Source of the DNA: AP-15 sp963777435
GTDB lineage: Bacteria > Pseudomonadota > Alphaproteobacteria > ATCC43930 > CGMCC-115725
DNA: 64,000 nucleotides
NCBI GenBank assembly: GCA_963777435.1
Contig: CAVZQT010000003.1
Span: 744,001-808,000 of the forward strand
Direction: 5' to 3'
Shown: in pieces, positions 1-10,619 of the stretch
Layout of the letters: each line of letters starts with the position of its first letter
Numbering within the stretch: position 1 is the first letter of the stretch
Program-made: the position numbers and the translations under genes
Notes under the pieces: generated by a model
The model's database searches: none
What the model was told of the DNA's origin: nothing
Seen by the model: only the letters and a program-made list of their open reading frames with translations

Positions 1-482
1 GTCAACGTCGCGAGGTCGAGGCCGGCCTGCTGCGCCATGCGGCGCGCCAGTGGGCTGGCAAAAATGCGCCGGTCATGGCCGTTGCCGACATTTGCCGGTT
101 GCGGTCGCGCGGGCGAAGGCGACGGATTTGCGTTTCCACTTTCGCGAGGTGGGGGCGGAGATGCTACCGCCGGGGAAGGCTCAGCAGCCGTGGAAGCGCC
201 AGTCGACGAGGCAGTCACGCTCAACGCCGCGGCATCTTCGCCCTCGCCTAGCAGCAGCGCTATCGGCTGGTTGACCTTGACCCCTTGGGTGCCCTCGGGG
301 ACCAGGATCTTGCCGACGCGGCCGTCATCGACAGCTTCGACCTCCATCGTCGCCTTGTCGGTTTCGATTTCGGCCAATACGTCGCCCGAATGGACTTCGT
401 CGCCTTCCCGCTTGAGCCATTTGGCCAGGTTGCCCTCGGTCATTGTCGGCGACAGTGCCGGCATCAGGATTTCGATCGGCAT
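1..482 (-). CDS. pdhC: Pyruvate dehydrogenase E2 (dihydrolipoamide acetyltransferase), N-terminal part
   Basis: Acetyl-transfer core subunit of the cytoplasmic pyruvate dehydrogenase complex. Only the first ~160 residues are in the window; the gene runs off the left edge. Visible are a lipoyl domain (residues 1-78) with the lipoylated lysine K43 in ETDKATMEVE, a Pro/Ala/Ser-rich flexible linker (about 80-135), and the start of the peripheral subunit-binding domain (IFASPLARRMAQQAG). The ATG at 482 opens directly into the lipoyl motif MPALSPTMTEG. It lies downstream of pdhB and pdhA in the same direction, as expected for a pdhABC operon, but 261 bases holding a REP-like pair separate it from pdhB. 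The catalytic domain is not visible. Confidence 0.95.
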   Translation of the reverse strand, partial: MPIEILMPALSPTMTEGNLAKWLKREGDEVHSGDVLAEIETDKATMEVEAVDDGRVGKILVPEGTQGVKVNQPIALLLGEGEDAAALSVTASSTGASTAAEPSPAVASPPPPRESGNANPSPSPARPQPANVGNGHDRRIFASPLARRMAQQAGLDLATL

Positions 483-564
483 GTCCCAATCACCTAATCA
501 GCAGCGAGCGCAGGTGGAGTTTGGCCGGGCGCGGCCGCATCTTTTACGAAGCGAGCACGATAGC

Positions 565-639
565 TTTCCCGGCGAAAGCCGGGACCCACCGATCCGCCTT
601 TCGAGCGCTTGAAGGGTGGGCCCCGGCTTCCGCCGGGGA
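565..639. repeat. REP-like inverted pair between pdhB and pdhC
   Basis: Two oppositely oriented copies of a GC-rich palindromic unit (left arm 565-590, core CCCGGCGAAAGCCGGGACCC; right arm 613-639, imperfect) with a ~22-base spacer. Each arm is itself a small hairpin and the two arms can pair with each other. The same unit recurs at 7388-7467, 28691-28715, 29063-29083, 37328-37352 and 37673-37699. The rest of 483-743 holds no gene; near 716-730 a short stretch (CGCTCGCAATGACG) resembles the end of another common alphaproteobacterial repeat. In the pdhB-pdhC mRNA it would fold as a stem-loop and could uncouple pdhC expression. Confidence 0.8.
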
Positions 640-743
640 AGCGTTTTGCCGTTCGTTATCTCTGAACCCTCTCGCTCCTGAAACGCACGAACTCGTCGGC
701 AGGGATTGGTGCGCCCCGCTCGCAATGACGCTCGCATGAAGAC

Positions 744-2138
744 CTAGCGGTAGGCGATTTCGCGGGCGGCCGCGACGATATCGTCGACCTGCGGCACCGC
801 CAGATGTTCGAGATTGGCGGCGTAGGGCAACGGCACGTCCTTGCCGGCCACGCGCTTGACCGGCGCATCGAGCCAGTCAAAGCATTGTTCCATGATCAAT
901 GCGGCAATCTCGGCGCCGATACCGGCGAACGGCCAACCCTCTTCCACCGTGACGATGCGGTTGGTTTTCTTGACCGAGGCCGCGACGGTCTCGGCGTCGA
1001 ACGGCCGCAGGCTCCGCAAATCGATCACCTCAGCGGAAATCCCGGCCTTTTCCAGTTCTTCGGCGGCCTGCAACGCCAGTTTGACCATTCGCGAGAAGGC
1101 CGTGATCGTGACATGCTCGCCGGCACGAGCGATGCGCGCTTTGCCAATCGGCACAATGAATTCCGGATCGTCGGGAACCGCAAAGCTTTCGCCGTAAACC
1201 AGCTCGTGTTCGAGAAATACGACCGGATTGGGATCGCGGATCGCCGATTTGAGCAAGCCCTTGTGATCGGCGCCGGTAAACGGCGCCACTACTTTGAGCC
1301 CGGGGCAATGAGCGTACCAGCTCGCATAGCATTGCGAGTGTTGCGCGGCGACCCGGGCCGCGATCCCGTTCGGCCCGCGAAACACGATCGGGCAACTCAT
1401 TTGGCCACCTGACATGTAATGGGTCTTTGAGGCCGAGTTGATGATTTGGTCGATCGCCTGCATCGCGAAGTTAAAGGTCATAAACTCGACGATCGGGCGC
1501 AATCCGGCAAAACCCGCACCGACCCCGAGGCCGGCGAACCCTTGCTCGGTGATCGGCGTGTCGATGACCCGCCGCGCGCCAAATTCCTGCAACAACCCTT
1601 GGCTGACTTTGTAGGCGCCCTGGTATTCGGCGACTTCCTCACCCATCAGGAACACCGTGTCGTCGCGCCGCATCTCCTCGGCGATCGCGTCACGCAACGC
1701 CTCCCGCACCGTGATCGTGCGCGTGGCGCCAGTGTATTCGGGTTCAAGGGATGGAGCCGATCGGGCGGGCGCCGGCGCGGATGTCGGAGGCGTCGGTTGT
1801 GGCGGCCGCACCCTCAGCGCATCCTGCTGCGAAGATTGCTGATGTCCATTGGGCGCGGGTGCCGGGGCGGGCTGAGCGTTAGCCGCGACTTCTTCGCCGT
1901 TACCCGCGATGACCGCGATCGGCGTGTTGACCGCGACGTGGTCGGTGCCTTCAGGGATCACGATTTTGGCGAGCACGCCCTCGTCGACCGCCTCGACTTC
2001 CATCGTCGCCTTGTCGGTCTCGATCTCGGCGAGCACGTCACCCGAACGGACTGCGTCGCCCTCGCTTTTGAGCCAGCGTGCGATCTTGCCCTCGGTCATT
2101 GTCGGCGACAGCGCCGGCATCAGCACTTCGGTAGCCAT
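744..2138 (-). CDS. pdhB: Pyruvate dehydrogenase E1 component, beta subunit, with N-terminal lipoyl domain
   Basis: Beta subunit of the thiamine-diphosphate-dependent E1 enzyme that decarboxylates pyruvate. At 464 residues it is ~130 longer than a plain E1-beta because residues 1-78 are a lipoyl domain (K43 in ETDKATMEVE), followed by a Pro/Ala/Gln-rich linker (79-137), then the E1-beta body from about 140 (ITVREALRDAIAEEM, GEEVAEYQGAYKV, and the C-terminal transketolase domain). A lipoyl-bearing E1-beta is a known alphaproteobacterial arrangement, for example in Sinorhizobium and Zymomonas. The lipoyl domain closely resembles that of the adjacent E2. Starts 94 bases downstream of pdhA; same operon. 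Confidence 0.96.
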   Translation of the reverse strand: MATEVLMPALSPTMTEGKIARWLKSEGDAVRSGDVLAEIETDKATMEVEAVDEGVLAKIVIPEGTDHVAVNTPIAVIAGNGEEVAANAQPAPAPAPNGHQQSSQQDALRVRPPQPTPPTSAPAPARSAPSLEPEYTGATRTITVREALRDAIAEEMRRDDTVFLMGEEVAEYQGAYKVSQGLLQEFGARRVIDTPITEQGFAGLGVGAGFAGLRPIVEFMTFNFAMQAIDQIINSASKTHYMSGGQMSCPIVFRGPNGIAARVAAQHSQCYASWYAHCPGLKVVAPFTGADHKGLLKSAIRDPNPVVFLEHELVYGESFAVPDDPEFIVPIGKARIARAGEHVTITAFSRMVKLALQAAEELEKAGISAEVIDLRSLRPFDAETVAASVKKTNRIVTVEEGWPFAGIGAEIAALIMEQCFDWLDAPVKRVAGKDVPLPYAANLEHLAVPQVDDIVAAAREIAYR

Positions 2139-2232
2139 GGCCTATCGCAGTCTCCCGCCGCCCGGGCTGCATGTTGCGGCCCATCATCACGGCTGTCGGT
2201 CCGGTCTTAGCAATAATGTAGTTGGCGATAGC

Positions 2233-3240
2233 TCAGGCGTCGACCAGCACGTCCGTCCACAATTCCGCGGGGTCGGGCTCCGGGCTGTCCTGGGCGAATT
2301 GTGCCGCCTCGGCGACGCGCTTGCGGACCTCCGCTTCGATCTCCTTCAGCGCCGCCTCGTCGGTGCCGCCCTCGATCAGCCGGTGCCGCGCCTGCTCGAT
2401 TGGATCGTGCTCGGTGCGCATCCGGTCGACTTCGTCGCGGGTGCGATATTTCGCCGGGTCCGACATCGAGTGACCGCGATAGCGGTAGGTCAGCATTTCG
2501 AGGATCAGCGGGCCCTGGCCGGATCGCGCGTGCTCAGATGCCGCGAGCCCGGCCTCGTGGATCGCCAGCACATTCATGCCGTCGACCTGTTCTCCGGGGA
2601 TCCCATACGCCATGCCGCGGTGATACAGATCGGTGCGGGCCGACGCCCGGTCGATCGACGTACCCATGCCGTAGCGGTTGTTTTCGATGACATAGACAAC
2701 CGGCAGCTTCCACAATGCCGCCATGTTGAAGCTCTCGTAGACCTGGCCTTGGTTGATCGCACCGTCGCCGAGATAAGTGACGGAGATCAGCCCGTCGTCG
2801 CGATAGCGATGGGCGAAGGCGAGACCCGTGCCGATCGGCACCTGCGCTCCGACAATGCCATGGCCCCCGAAAAAGTTCTTTTCGCGGCTGAACATATGCA
2901 TCGAGCCGCCCTTGCCGTGCGAATAGCCGGTACGGCGGCCGGTCAGTTCGGCCATCACCCCTTTGGGGTCCATGCCGCAGGCCAGCATATGGCCGTGATC
3001 GCGATAGGAGGTGACGATCGTATCGCCTTCCTTCAGCGCCGCCTGCATGCCGACGACGACAGCTTCCTGCCCGATGTACAGGTGACAAAAGCCGCCGATC
3101 AGGCCCATGCCGTACATTTGTCCGGCGCGTTCCTCAAAGCGGCGGATCAGCAGCATGTCGCGGTAAAAGCCGAGCAGTTCCTTGGGCGACGCCTCGAGCT
3201 CGGCGACGTCGACCGGCTTACCCTTGCGTGTTGCCGCCAT
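2233..3240 (-). CDS. pdhA: Pyruvate dehydrogenase E1 component, alpha subunit
   Basis: Alpha subunit of pyruvate dehydrogenase E1; with PdhB it forms the heterotetramer that binds thiamine diphosphate and Mg2+. The ThDP motif runs from GDG (158-160) to NN (187-188), and the phosphorylation-loop-like segment GRRTGYSHGKGGSMHMF (about 101-117) is conserved. 335 residues, normal for bacterial E1-alpha. The ATG at 3240 is chosen over an in-frame upstream start because a strong AGGAGG ribosome-binding site lies at about 3244-3249 and the sequence before it does not look conserved. First gene of pdhABC; ftsB lies upstream in the same direction. Confidence 0.97.
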   Translation of the reverse strand: MAATRKGKPVDVAELEASPKELLGFYRDMLLIRRFEERAGQMYGMGLIGGFCHLYIGQEAVVVGMQAALKEGDTIVTSYRDHGHMLACGMDPKGVMAELTGRRTGYSHGKGGSMHMFSREKNFFGGHGIVGAQVPIGTGLAFAHRYRDDGLISVTYLGDGAINQGQVYESFNMAALWKLPVVYVIENNRYGMGTSIDRASARTDLYHRGMAYGIPGEQVDGMNVLAIHEAGLAASEHARSGQGPLILEMLTYRYRGHSMSDPAKYRTRDEVDRMRTEHDPIEQARHRLIEGGTDEAALKEIEAEVRKRVAEAAQFAQDSPEPDPAELWTDVLVDA

Positions 3241-3402
3241 TTCGCCTCCTCGGGCGCCCGCCGCAATGCGTATCAAAGCAGGACCGGAGCATGCCGGCAG
3301 ATCGCCGGGTTTGCAACCGCGACCTGTTCAACACCTTGTGCGCAAAGCAAGAATTGATAGAGCTCAGAACGCGACAGCCGGCCCGGACGATTGCTGGTCA
3401 GC

Positions 3403-3726
3403 TCAACGTCCGGGTGCCTCTCGCATGATCACCAGCTCGTTGGGTGCCACCAGGTTCAATGTCGCGCGCACCCGCTCGTCGAGCAGATCGCGGTCGAGGT
3501 GGCTCGGCGTCAGATCGGCGACTTTTCGGTCTACCGCTTGGCGCGCGGACTGAAGCGCCGCAAGGTGGGATTGTTCCGTCTGCAGCTCCTGACTGAGCCG
3601 CCGCCAGGCCAGCAAGCCGCGATCACCGATGACCAGATTGTAAGCGAAATAACAGGTCAGTGCGACGCCAAAGGCGGGCCACGCCAGTGCCCGCCCCCAC
3701 CGCCTTAACACGCGCGACAAGATCAT
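3403..3726 (-). CDS. ftsB: Septum formation initiator FtsB/DivIC-like protein
   Basis: Small bitopic cell-division protein; in other bacteria FtsB pairs with FtsL and FtsQ at the septum. 107 residues: a short basic cytoplasmic N-terminus, one transmembrane helix (about 13-32, AWPAFGVALTCYFAYNLVIG), then a periplasmic coiled-coil (about 37-70) and a short tail ending near APNELVIMREAPGR. The position between eno and pdhA is the classical alphaproteobacterial location for this family. The 162 bases between its stop and pdhA hold no gene I can recognise. Confidence 0.88.
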   Translation of the reverse strand: MILSRVLRRWGRALAWPAFGVALTCYFAYNLVIGDRGLLAWRRLSQELQTEQSHLAALQSARQAVDRKVADLTPSHLDRDLLDERVRATLNLVAPNELVIMREAPGR

Positions 3727-3776
3727 CGCGTAAATCGATCACCAGCTCGGCTCCGCGTCAACCGCAACGTGGTGCG

Positions 3777-5052
<1,276 letters not shown>

Positions 5053-5124
5053 TATGCGAATTCCAATGGTCGGAAAAACACCCGATGATACACTTCCCCC
5101 AGCGCAATTCAGCGGGGATTGCAA

Positions 5125-5622
5125 ATGGCTACCCTAACTCAGCGCGGCGGCTGTCTCTGCGGCGCCGTCCGATACGAGGTTCGCGGCGAGCCCGCGCGCG
5201 TCACCATCTGCCACTGCCGCTTCTGCCAGCGCGCCACCGGTTCGGCCTATATGGTGGAGCCGATCTTTCGGCGCGAAAATTTTAGCATCACATCAGGCAC
5301 ACCCTCAACCTTTGACCTGCAGTCCGCCGGAAGCGGCAAAATGCTTCGTATCCATTTCTGCGATGGCTGCGGGACCAAGCTCTATTTGTCTTTCGACCGA
5401 TTTCCTGAAAGCTACGGCGTGTACGCTGGCACCTTCGACGAACCGGACTGGTTCGACTTTGGCCCGGATAATTCCCGACATATCTTCATCGACATGGCGC
5501 GCCACGATACGATCCTACCCCCCGGCGTAAAGACTTATGGTCAACACGCCCTTCATAATGACGGCAGCGACGCCGAACCGGTGGTGTTCGACCAACCTCG
5601 CCCGATCGGGCGCTCGGGCTAG
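5125..5622 (+). CDS. GFA/CENP-V-fold zinc protein
   Basis: 165-residue member of the glutathione-dependent formaldehyde-activating (GFA)/CENP-V superfamily, a cysteine-rich zinc fold; most members have no proven substrate. Visible zinc-ligand clusters are GGCLCGAVRYEV (C10, C12), CHCRFCQ (C29, C31, C34) and FCDGCGTKLY (C79, C82). The ATG at 5125 is preferred over a TTG six bases upstream. The gene runs divergently from eno and its TAG stop coincides with the left junction of an IS5-family element; the target-site sequence supplies TA(G), so the native stop appears to have been kept. The name GFA does not establish formaldehyde chemistry. Confidence 0.88.
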   Translation: MATLTQRGGCLCGAVRYEVRGEPARVTICHCRFCQRATGSAYMVEPIFRRENFSITSGTPSTFDLQSAGSGKMLRIHFCDGCGTKLYLSFDRFPESYGVYAGTFDEPDWFDFGPDNSRHIFIDMARHDTILPPGVKTYGQHALHNDGSDAEPVVFDQPRPIGRSG

Positions 5623-6502
5623 GGCGTGTCGTGCACGTATACCGAGTCTGAGCATGAGTATAGAAAGTAAAACAAGTCTACCGCGGCTAGAAGTAATGTG
5701 ATTCATGGAGAGTCGGCTTGGTACAGGGCTGACCCATGACCCGATATGGATTGCGCGATGAGCAGTGGGACCGGATCAAACACTTGTTCCCGGGAAAGCC
5801 GGGAGACGTCGGTGTCACCGCGCAAGATAATCGCCGGTTCGTCGAAGCGGTGTTGTACCGCTATCGCGCCGGAATTCCGTGGCGCGACCTGCCGGAACGG
5901 TTTGGCGGTTGGAAGAACACGCATCGCCGCTTTAGCCGCTGGGCCAAGAACGGGCTATGGCACAGAGTGTTTCAGCACCTGGCCGCCGATGCCGACAACG
6001 AATATGCGATGATCGACAGCACAATTGTCCGGGCCCATCAGCACAGCGCCGGCGCGCCCAAAAAAAGATGAGGATCAAGCCATCGGCCGCAGCCGCGGTG
6101 GGCTGAGCTCGAAAATCCATGCCCTAGTCGACGCGCTTGGCAGGCCATTGGCTTTTCTGTTGTCGCCTGGACAGGCGCATGATCTGGTCGGCGCGGACGC
6201 GCTGCTGCCGCAAATGACCGCGGATCGGCTGATCGCCGACACCGCCTTCGATGCCGACAAGCGGGTCTTCGAGCCGCTCGCCGCCGCCGGCAAATCAGCT
6301 GTCATCCCGCCCCGGTCAAACCGTTTAGCGCCGCGCCAATTCGACCGGGAACTCTATAAAGAGCGCCACCTGATCGAAAACTTCTTCTGCAAACTCAAGC
6401 AGTTTCGCGCCATCGCTACCCGCTACGACAAAACCGCCAGAAATTTCCTCGCCGCCGTTCACCTCGCCGCCGTTACAATCTGGCTCAATTGACGACACGC
6501 CC
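5622..6502 (+). mobile_element. IS5-family insertion sequence, IS427-like group (~0.88 kb)
   Basis: Complete insertion sequence bounded by 11-base perfect terminal inverted repeats GGGCGTGTCGT (5622-5632) and ACGACACGCCC (6492-6502). Each end is flanked by TA, and CTAG is present at both junctions (5619-5622 and 6502-6505), consistent with duplication of a TA or CTAG target. It carries one transposase split into two overlapping reading frames. The element sits between the stop codon of the GFA-fold gene and the stop codon of kdsA, so neither coding region is interrupted. Intact ends and readable frames suggest a fairly recent insertion. Confidence 0.9.
5736..6492 (+). CDS. IS5-family DDE transposase in two frames
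   Basis: Frame A (5736-6071) encodes the N-terminal part (YGLRDEQWDRIKHLFPG, a DUF4096-type DNA-binding region, then AMIDSTIVRAHQHSAG with the first catalytic Asp). The second frame (to 6492) encodes DQAIGRSRGGLSSKIHALVD, LIADTAFDAD with the second Asp, and the C-terminal KERHLIENFFCKLKQFRAIATRYDK with the final Glu (the DDE triad). The frames join at a run of seven A (6060-6066); the net shift needed is +1 (or -2). IS427-group elements commonly express the full transposase by ribosomal frameshifting at such an A-run, but one surplus A, as found in other genes here, would look identical. Confidence 0.88.
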
Positions 6503-6505
6503 TAG

Positions 6506-7363
6506 TCAGCCGCTTACCGGCCGACTTTTCGCCACCCGGTCAAGCGCGGCCAGCGTTTTGATCAGCTCCGGCATCGCCTTGAGCGGCAACATCGTCTGGC
6601 CCTCGCAAGGAGCGCTGTCGGGGTCCTGATGGGTCTCGATGAAGACCGCTGCGACCCCGACGGCGACCGCGGCGCGGGCCAGGACCGGCGCAAATTCTCG
6701 CTCTCCGCCCGAACGGTCGCCGAGGCCGCCCGGCTGCGCCACCGCATGGGTCGCATCAAATACGACTGGATACCCGGTCTCCGCCATGATCGGCAAGGAC
6801 CTGAAGTCGACAACCAATGTGTTGTAGCCAAAGCTGGCGCCGCGCTCGCACAGCAAGATCTGCTCGTTACCGGTAGACGCGATCTTTGCCGCCGCGTGCT
6901 TGATGTCCCAGGGTGCGAGAAACTGGCCCTTCTTGATGTTGACCGGCTTGCCGGTTTCGCCCGCGGCGAGCAACAAATCGGTCTGGCGGCAAAGGAACGC
7001 TGGGATCTGCAGAATATCGACGACTTCCGCCACCGGCGCGCACTGCTCGGGCGCATGGATGTCGGTCAGTACCGGCAGCCCGGTACGCTCGCGCACCTCG
7101 GCGAGGATCGGCAATCCGGCTTCCATCCCGATCCCGCGCGCGCCGGCCAGCGACGAGCGGTTCGCCTTGTCGAACGAGGTCTTGTAAATCAGCGGGATGT
7201 TTAGCTTTTCCGCGAGTTCGGCCAGAGCCGCACTCATTTCGAGCGCGTGCGCCCGCGATTCGAGCGTGTTCGGCCCGACGATAAAAACCAGCGGCAAATC
7301 GTTGCCGATCGTGATCTCGCCGACCGTGACATGCCTGGACTGTCTCTGCTGCTGGCCCCCCAT
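6506..7363 (-). CDS. kdsA: 2-dehydro-3-deoxyphosphooctonate (KDO-8-P) aldolase
   Basis: Condenses arabinose-5-phosphate with phosphoenolpyruvate to give KDO-8-phosphate for the lipid A-core linkage. Motifs: FIVGPNTLES, YKTSFDKANRSS, LTDIHAPEQC, VNIKKGQFLAPWD, CERGASFGYNTLVVDFR, FDATHAVAQPGG, FIETHQDPDSAPCEGQ. The ATG at 7363 gives 285 residues, the usual length, and has GGGGAG just upstream. A longer in-frame start at 7414 would translate part of a palindromic repeat and is rejected. The stop at 6506-6508 abuts the right-end target site of the IS element. Downstream of pyrG in the same direction. Confidence 0.96.
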   Translation of the reverse strand: MGGQQQRQSRHVTVGEITIGNDLPLVFIVGPNTLESRAHALEMSAALAELAEKLNIPLIYKTSFDKANRSSLAGARGIGMEAGLPILAEVRERTGLPVLTDIHAPEQCAPVAEVVDILQIPAFLCRQTDLLLAAGETGKPVNIKKGQFLAPWDIKHAAAKIASTGNEQILLCERGASFGYNTLVVDFRSLPIMAETGYPVVFDATHAVAQPGGLGDRSGGEREFAPVLARAAVAVGVAAVFIETHQDPDSAPCEGQTMLPLKAMPELIKTLAALDRVAKSRPVSG

Positions 7364-7387
7364 TCTCCCCAGCGCTCCCATTTTAAC

Positions 7388-7467
7388 GTCATCCCGGCGG
7401 AGGCCGGGACCCACCTTTCAACCGTCTCGAAAGCGGAACAGTGGGTCCCGGCCTCCGCCGGGATGAC
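7388..7467. repeat. REP-like perfect inverted repeat between pyrG and kdsA
   Basis: Two 27-base arms (7388-7414 and 7441-7467) are perfect reverse complements across a 26-base spacer; the arm core is CCCGGCGGAGGCCGGGACCC. Each arm contains its own hairpin (CCCGGC..GCCGGG). It is the best-preserved member of the repeat family in this window. It occupies most of the 140-base pyrG-kdsA gap and ends 24 bases before the kdsA start, so in the transcript it forms a very stable stem near the kdsA ribosome-binding site. No T-tract follows, so it is unlikely to be an intrinsic terminator. Confidence 0.92.
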
Positions 7468-7503
7468 AGAAAGATTAGGATCTTAGCGCATTATCCGACG
7501 CCG

Positions 7504-9132
<1,629 letters not shown>

Positions 9133-9265
9133 GGAATCCCTTAATACACGATCCGCCGCCTGGTTACATGGTAAATGCAGGCGTGGAACGCGTGCATGCC
9201 TCGCATGCGCGTTTCCGCAGGGCGTTGCGGCCCTGCGCGGAGGGTATCGACAGACGCCGTGCCGT

Positions 9266-9676
9266 TTAGTGGGCGAGCGGGACGCTTGGGGTTGCCGGTG
9301 CGGGAGCGGCGGGGGCCGCCGGTTTAGCTGGGGCCGCGGGCGATGATTTTGCGGGTGCTGCGGGCGCTGTCGGGGTCGTCGGCGCCGCCGGGATTACCGG
9401 TCGGGCCGGCATCGTCGGGGCGCCCTGATCGATGATCGAAACCGGGGCGCGCGCCCGATTGTGCATCACAACCAGCAGTATGCTCGTCGTGAAAAATGCG
9501 GCCGCCAATATCGCTGTCGCGCGGGTCAACAGATTCGCGGTCGAACGCCCGGTCATGAACCCGGACATGCCGCCGCCGCCGATCCCCAGTGCGCCGCCTT
9601 CGCTCTTTTGCAGCAGCACGACCCCGACCAGCGAGATCGCCACCATCACATGGATGACAAGCAAAACAAAAATCAT
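9266..9676 (-). CDS. secG: Preprotein translocase subunit SecG
   Basis: Inner-membrane accessory subunit of the SecYEG channel. Two transmembrane segments (about 2-22 and 50-70) flank the conserved cytoplasmic loop QKSEGGALGIGGGGMSGFMTGR (23-44). After residue ~75 the protein continues as a 60-residue Pro/Ala/Thr-rich tail, a feature of many alphaproteobacterial SecG proteins. Located between tpiA and pyrG, its usual alphaproteobacterial neighbours. The 133-base gap to pyrG shows no gene. Confidence 0.93.
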   Translation of the reverse strand: MIFVLLVIHVMVAISLVGVVLLQKSEGGALGIGGGGMSGFMTGRSTANLLTRATAILAAAFFTTSILLVVMHNRARAPVSIIDQGAPTMPARPVIPAAPTTPTAPAAPAKSSPAAPAKPAAPAAPAPATPSVPLAH

Positions 9677-9730
9677 GGCCGTTATATCTAGCGCCTCGCT
9701 AGGGTCCTGACCAGCTCCCAGCTGATCCGC

Positions 9731-10477
9731 TTAGCCGCAGCTGCGGGCGATGGTCCAAAACGAATCGGCGTCGAGGCTGGCCCCGCCGACAAGAGCGCCG
9801 TCGACATCGTCGAGCGCGAGAATGTCGGCCGCATTGGTTGGGTTGACGGAACCGCCGTAGAGGATCCGGGTTTCGGCCGAGAGATCCCGGCGAATTGCCG
9901 CATGCATCGCAGCGATATCCTCGAGGCTGGCGCTAAGGCCGGTCCCGATCGCCCAAACCGGTTCGTAAGCGATTATTATTCCGGCAACGGCGTCGGGCTT
10001 GGGCAGCGAACAGGCGAGCTGCGCCGTCACGGTCGCGACCGCCTCACCCGCCTGGCGCTGCGCCAAGGTTTCGCCGACGCAGACCACCGGGATCAATCCT
10101 GCGCGCCAGGCGGCGCCGACCTTTTCGCAAACCAGGGCATCGGTCTCGCCATGCCAGTGACGGCGCTCGGAATGCCCGAGGATCACGTGGCTGCAGCCCG
10201 CGTCGGCCAGCATTTCGGCGCTAATGTCGCCGGTGAACGCGCCCTTCGGCGCCGGATGGCAGTCCTGTCCGCCCAGCGCGATGCCGCTACCGGCGAGCGC
10301 ATCATGGACCAGCACGAGCAATGTCGCCGGAGGACAAATCAACAGATCGCAAGCAAGGTTATCGGCGCCGCCCGCCGTCCGCGCCCGCCCGGCACATTCG
10401 CCCACTACCGCGATCCCGTCGGAGCGCAGCCCGTTCATCTTCCAATTCCCGGCGACGAGCTTTTTGCGTTCCGTCAT
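9731..10477 (-). CDS. tpiA: Triosephosphate isomerase
   Basis: Interconverts dihydroxyacetone phosphate and glyceraldehyde 3-phosphate. 248 residues with the catalytic set in place: K13 in GNWKMNG, H102 in GHSERR, E172 in YEPVWAIGTG, and the phosphate-binding ILYGGSVNP and GALVGGASL segments near the C-terminus. The ATG at 10477 is supported by GGAGG about 9 bases upstream. Divergent from the ppiD-like gene; 142 bases separate the two starts, so their promoters must lie there. Confidence 0.97.
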   Translation of the reverse strand: MTERKKLVAGNWKMNGLRSDGIAVVGECAGRARTAGGADNLACDLLICPPATLLVLVHDALAGSGIALGGQDCHPAPKGAFTGDISAEMLADAGCSHVILGHSERRHWHGETDALVCEKVGAAWRAGLIPVVCVGETLAQRQAGEAVATVTAQLACSLPKPDAVAGIIIAYEPVWAIGTGLSASLEDIAAMHAAIRRDLSAETRILYGGSVNPTNAADILALDDVDGALVGGASLDADSFWTIARSCG

Positions 10478-10619
10478 TAGAGATGCCTCCTACCCGGCGG
10501 CGCAGAGGGGATAGTTGCGGCCCCGCGAACGCCTGCCTATCATCGATGCAGATACGATCTCACCGGTATCGGGAGCCGGTCAATTCTTCCGTCCCGCTGT
10601 TATCGGGCGGTTTGCCGTC

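Noticed and set aside
1446..3357. Two long plus-strand frames opposite pdhB and pdhA
   Set aside because: Antisense shadows in GC-rich sequence; the pdh genes are certain.
5692..6120. Minus-strand frames inside the insertion sequence
   Set aside because: Shadows of the transposase; no independent support.
7364..7414. N-terminal extension of kdsA starting at 7414
   Set aside because: It would translate one arm of the REP-like palindrome; the ATG at 7363 has a ribosome-binding site and gives the standard protein length.
7388..7467. 27-base inverted repeat considered as a rho-independent terminator
   Set aside because: No T-tract follows on either strand, and the repeat recurs at unrelated positions.
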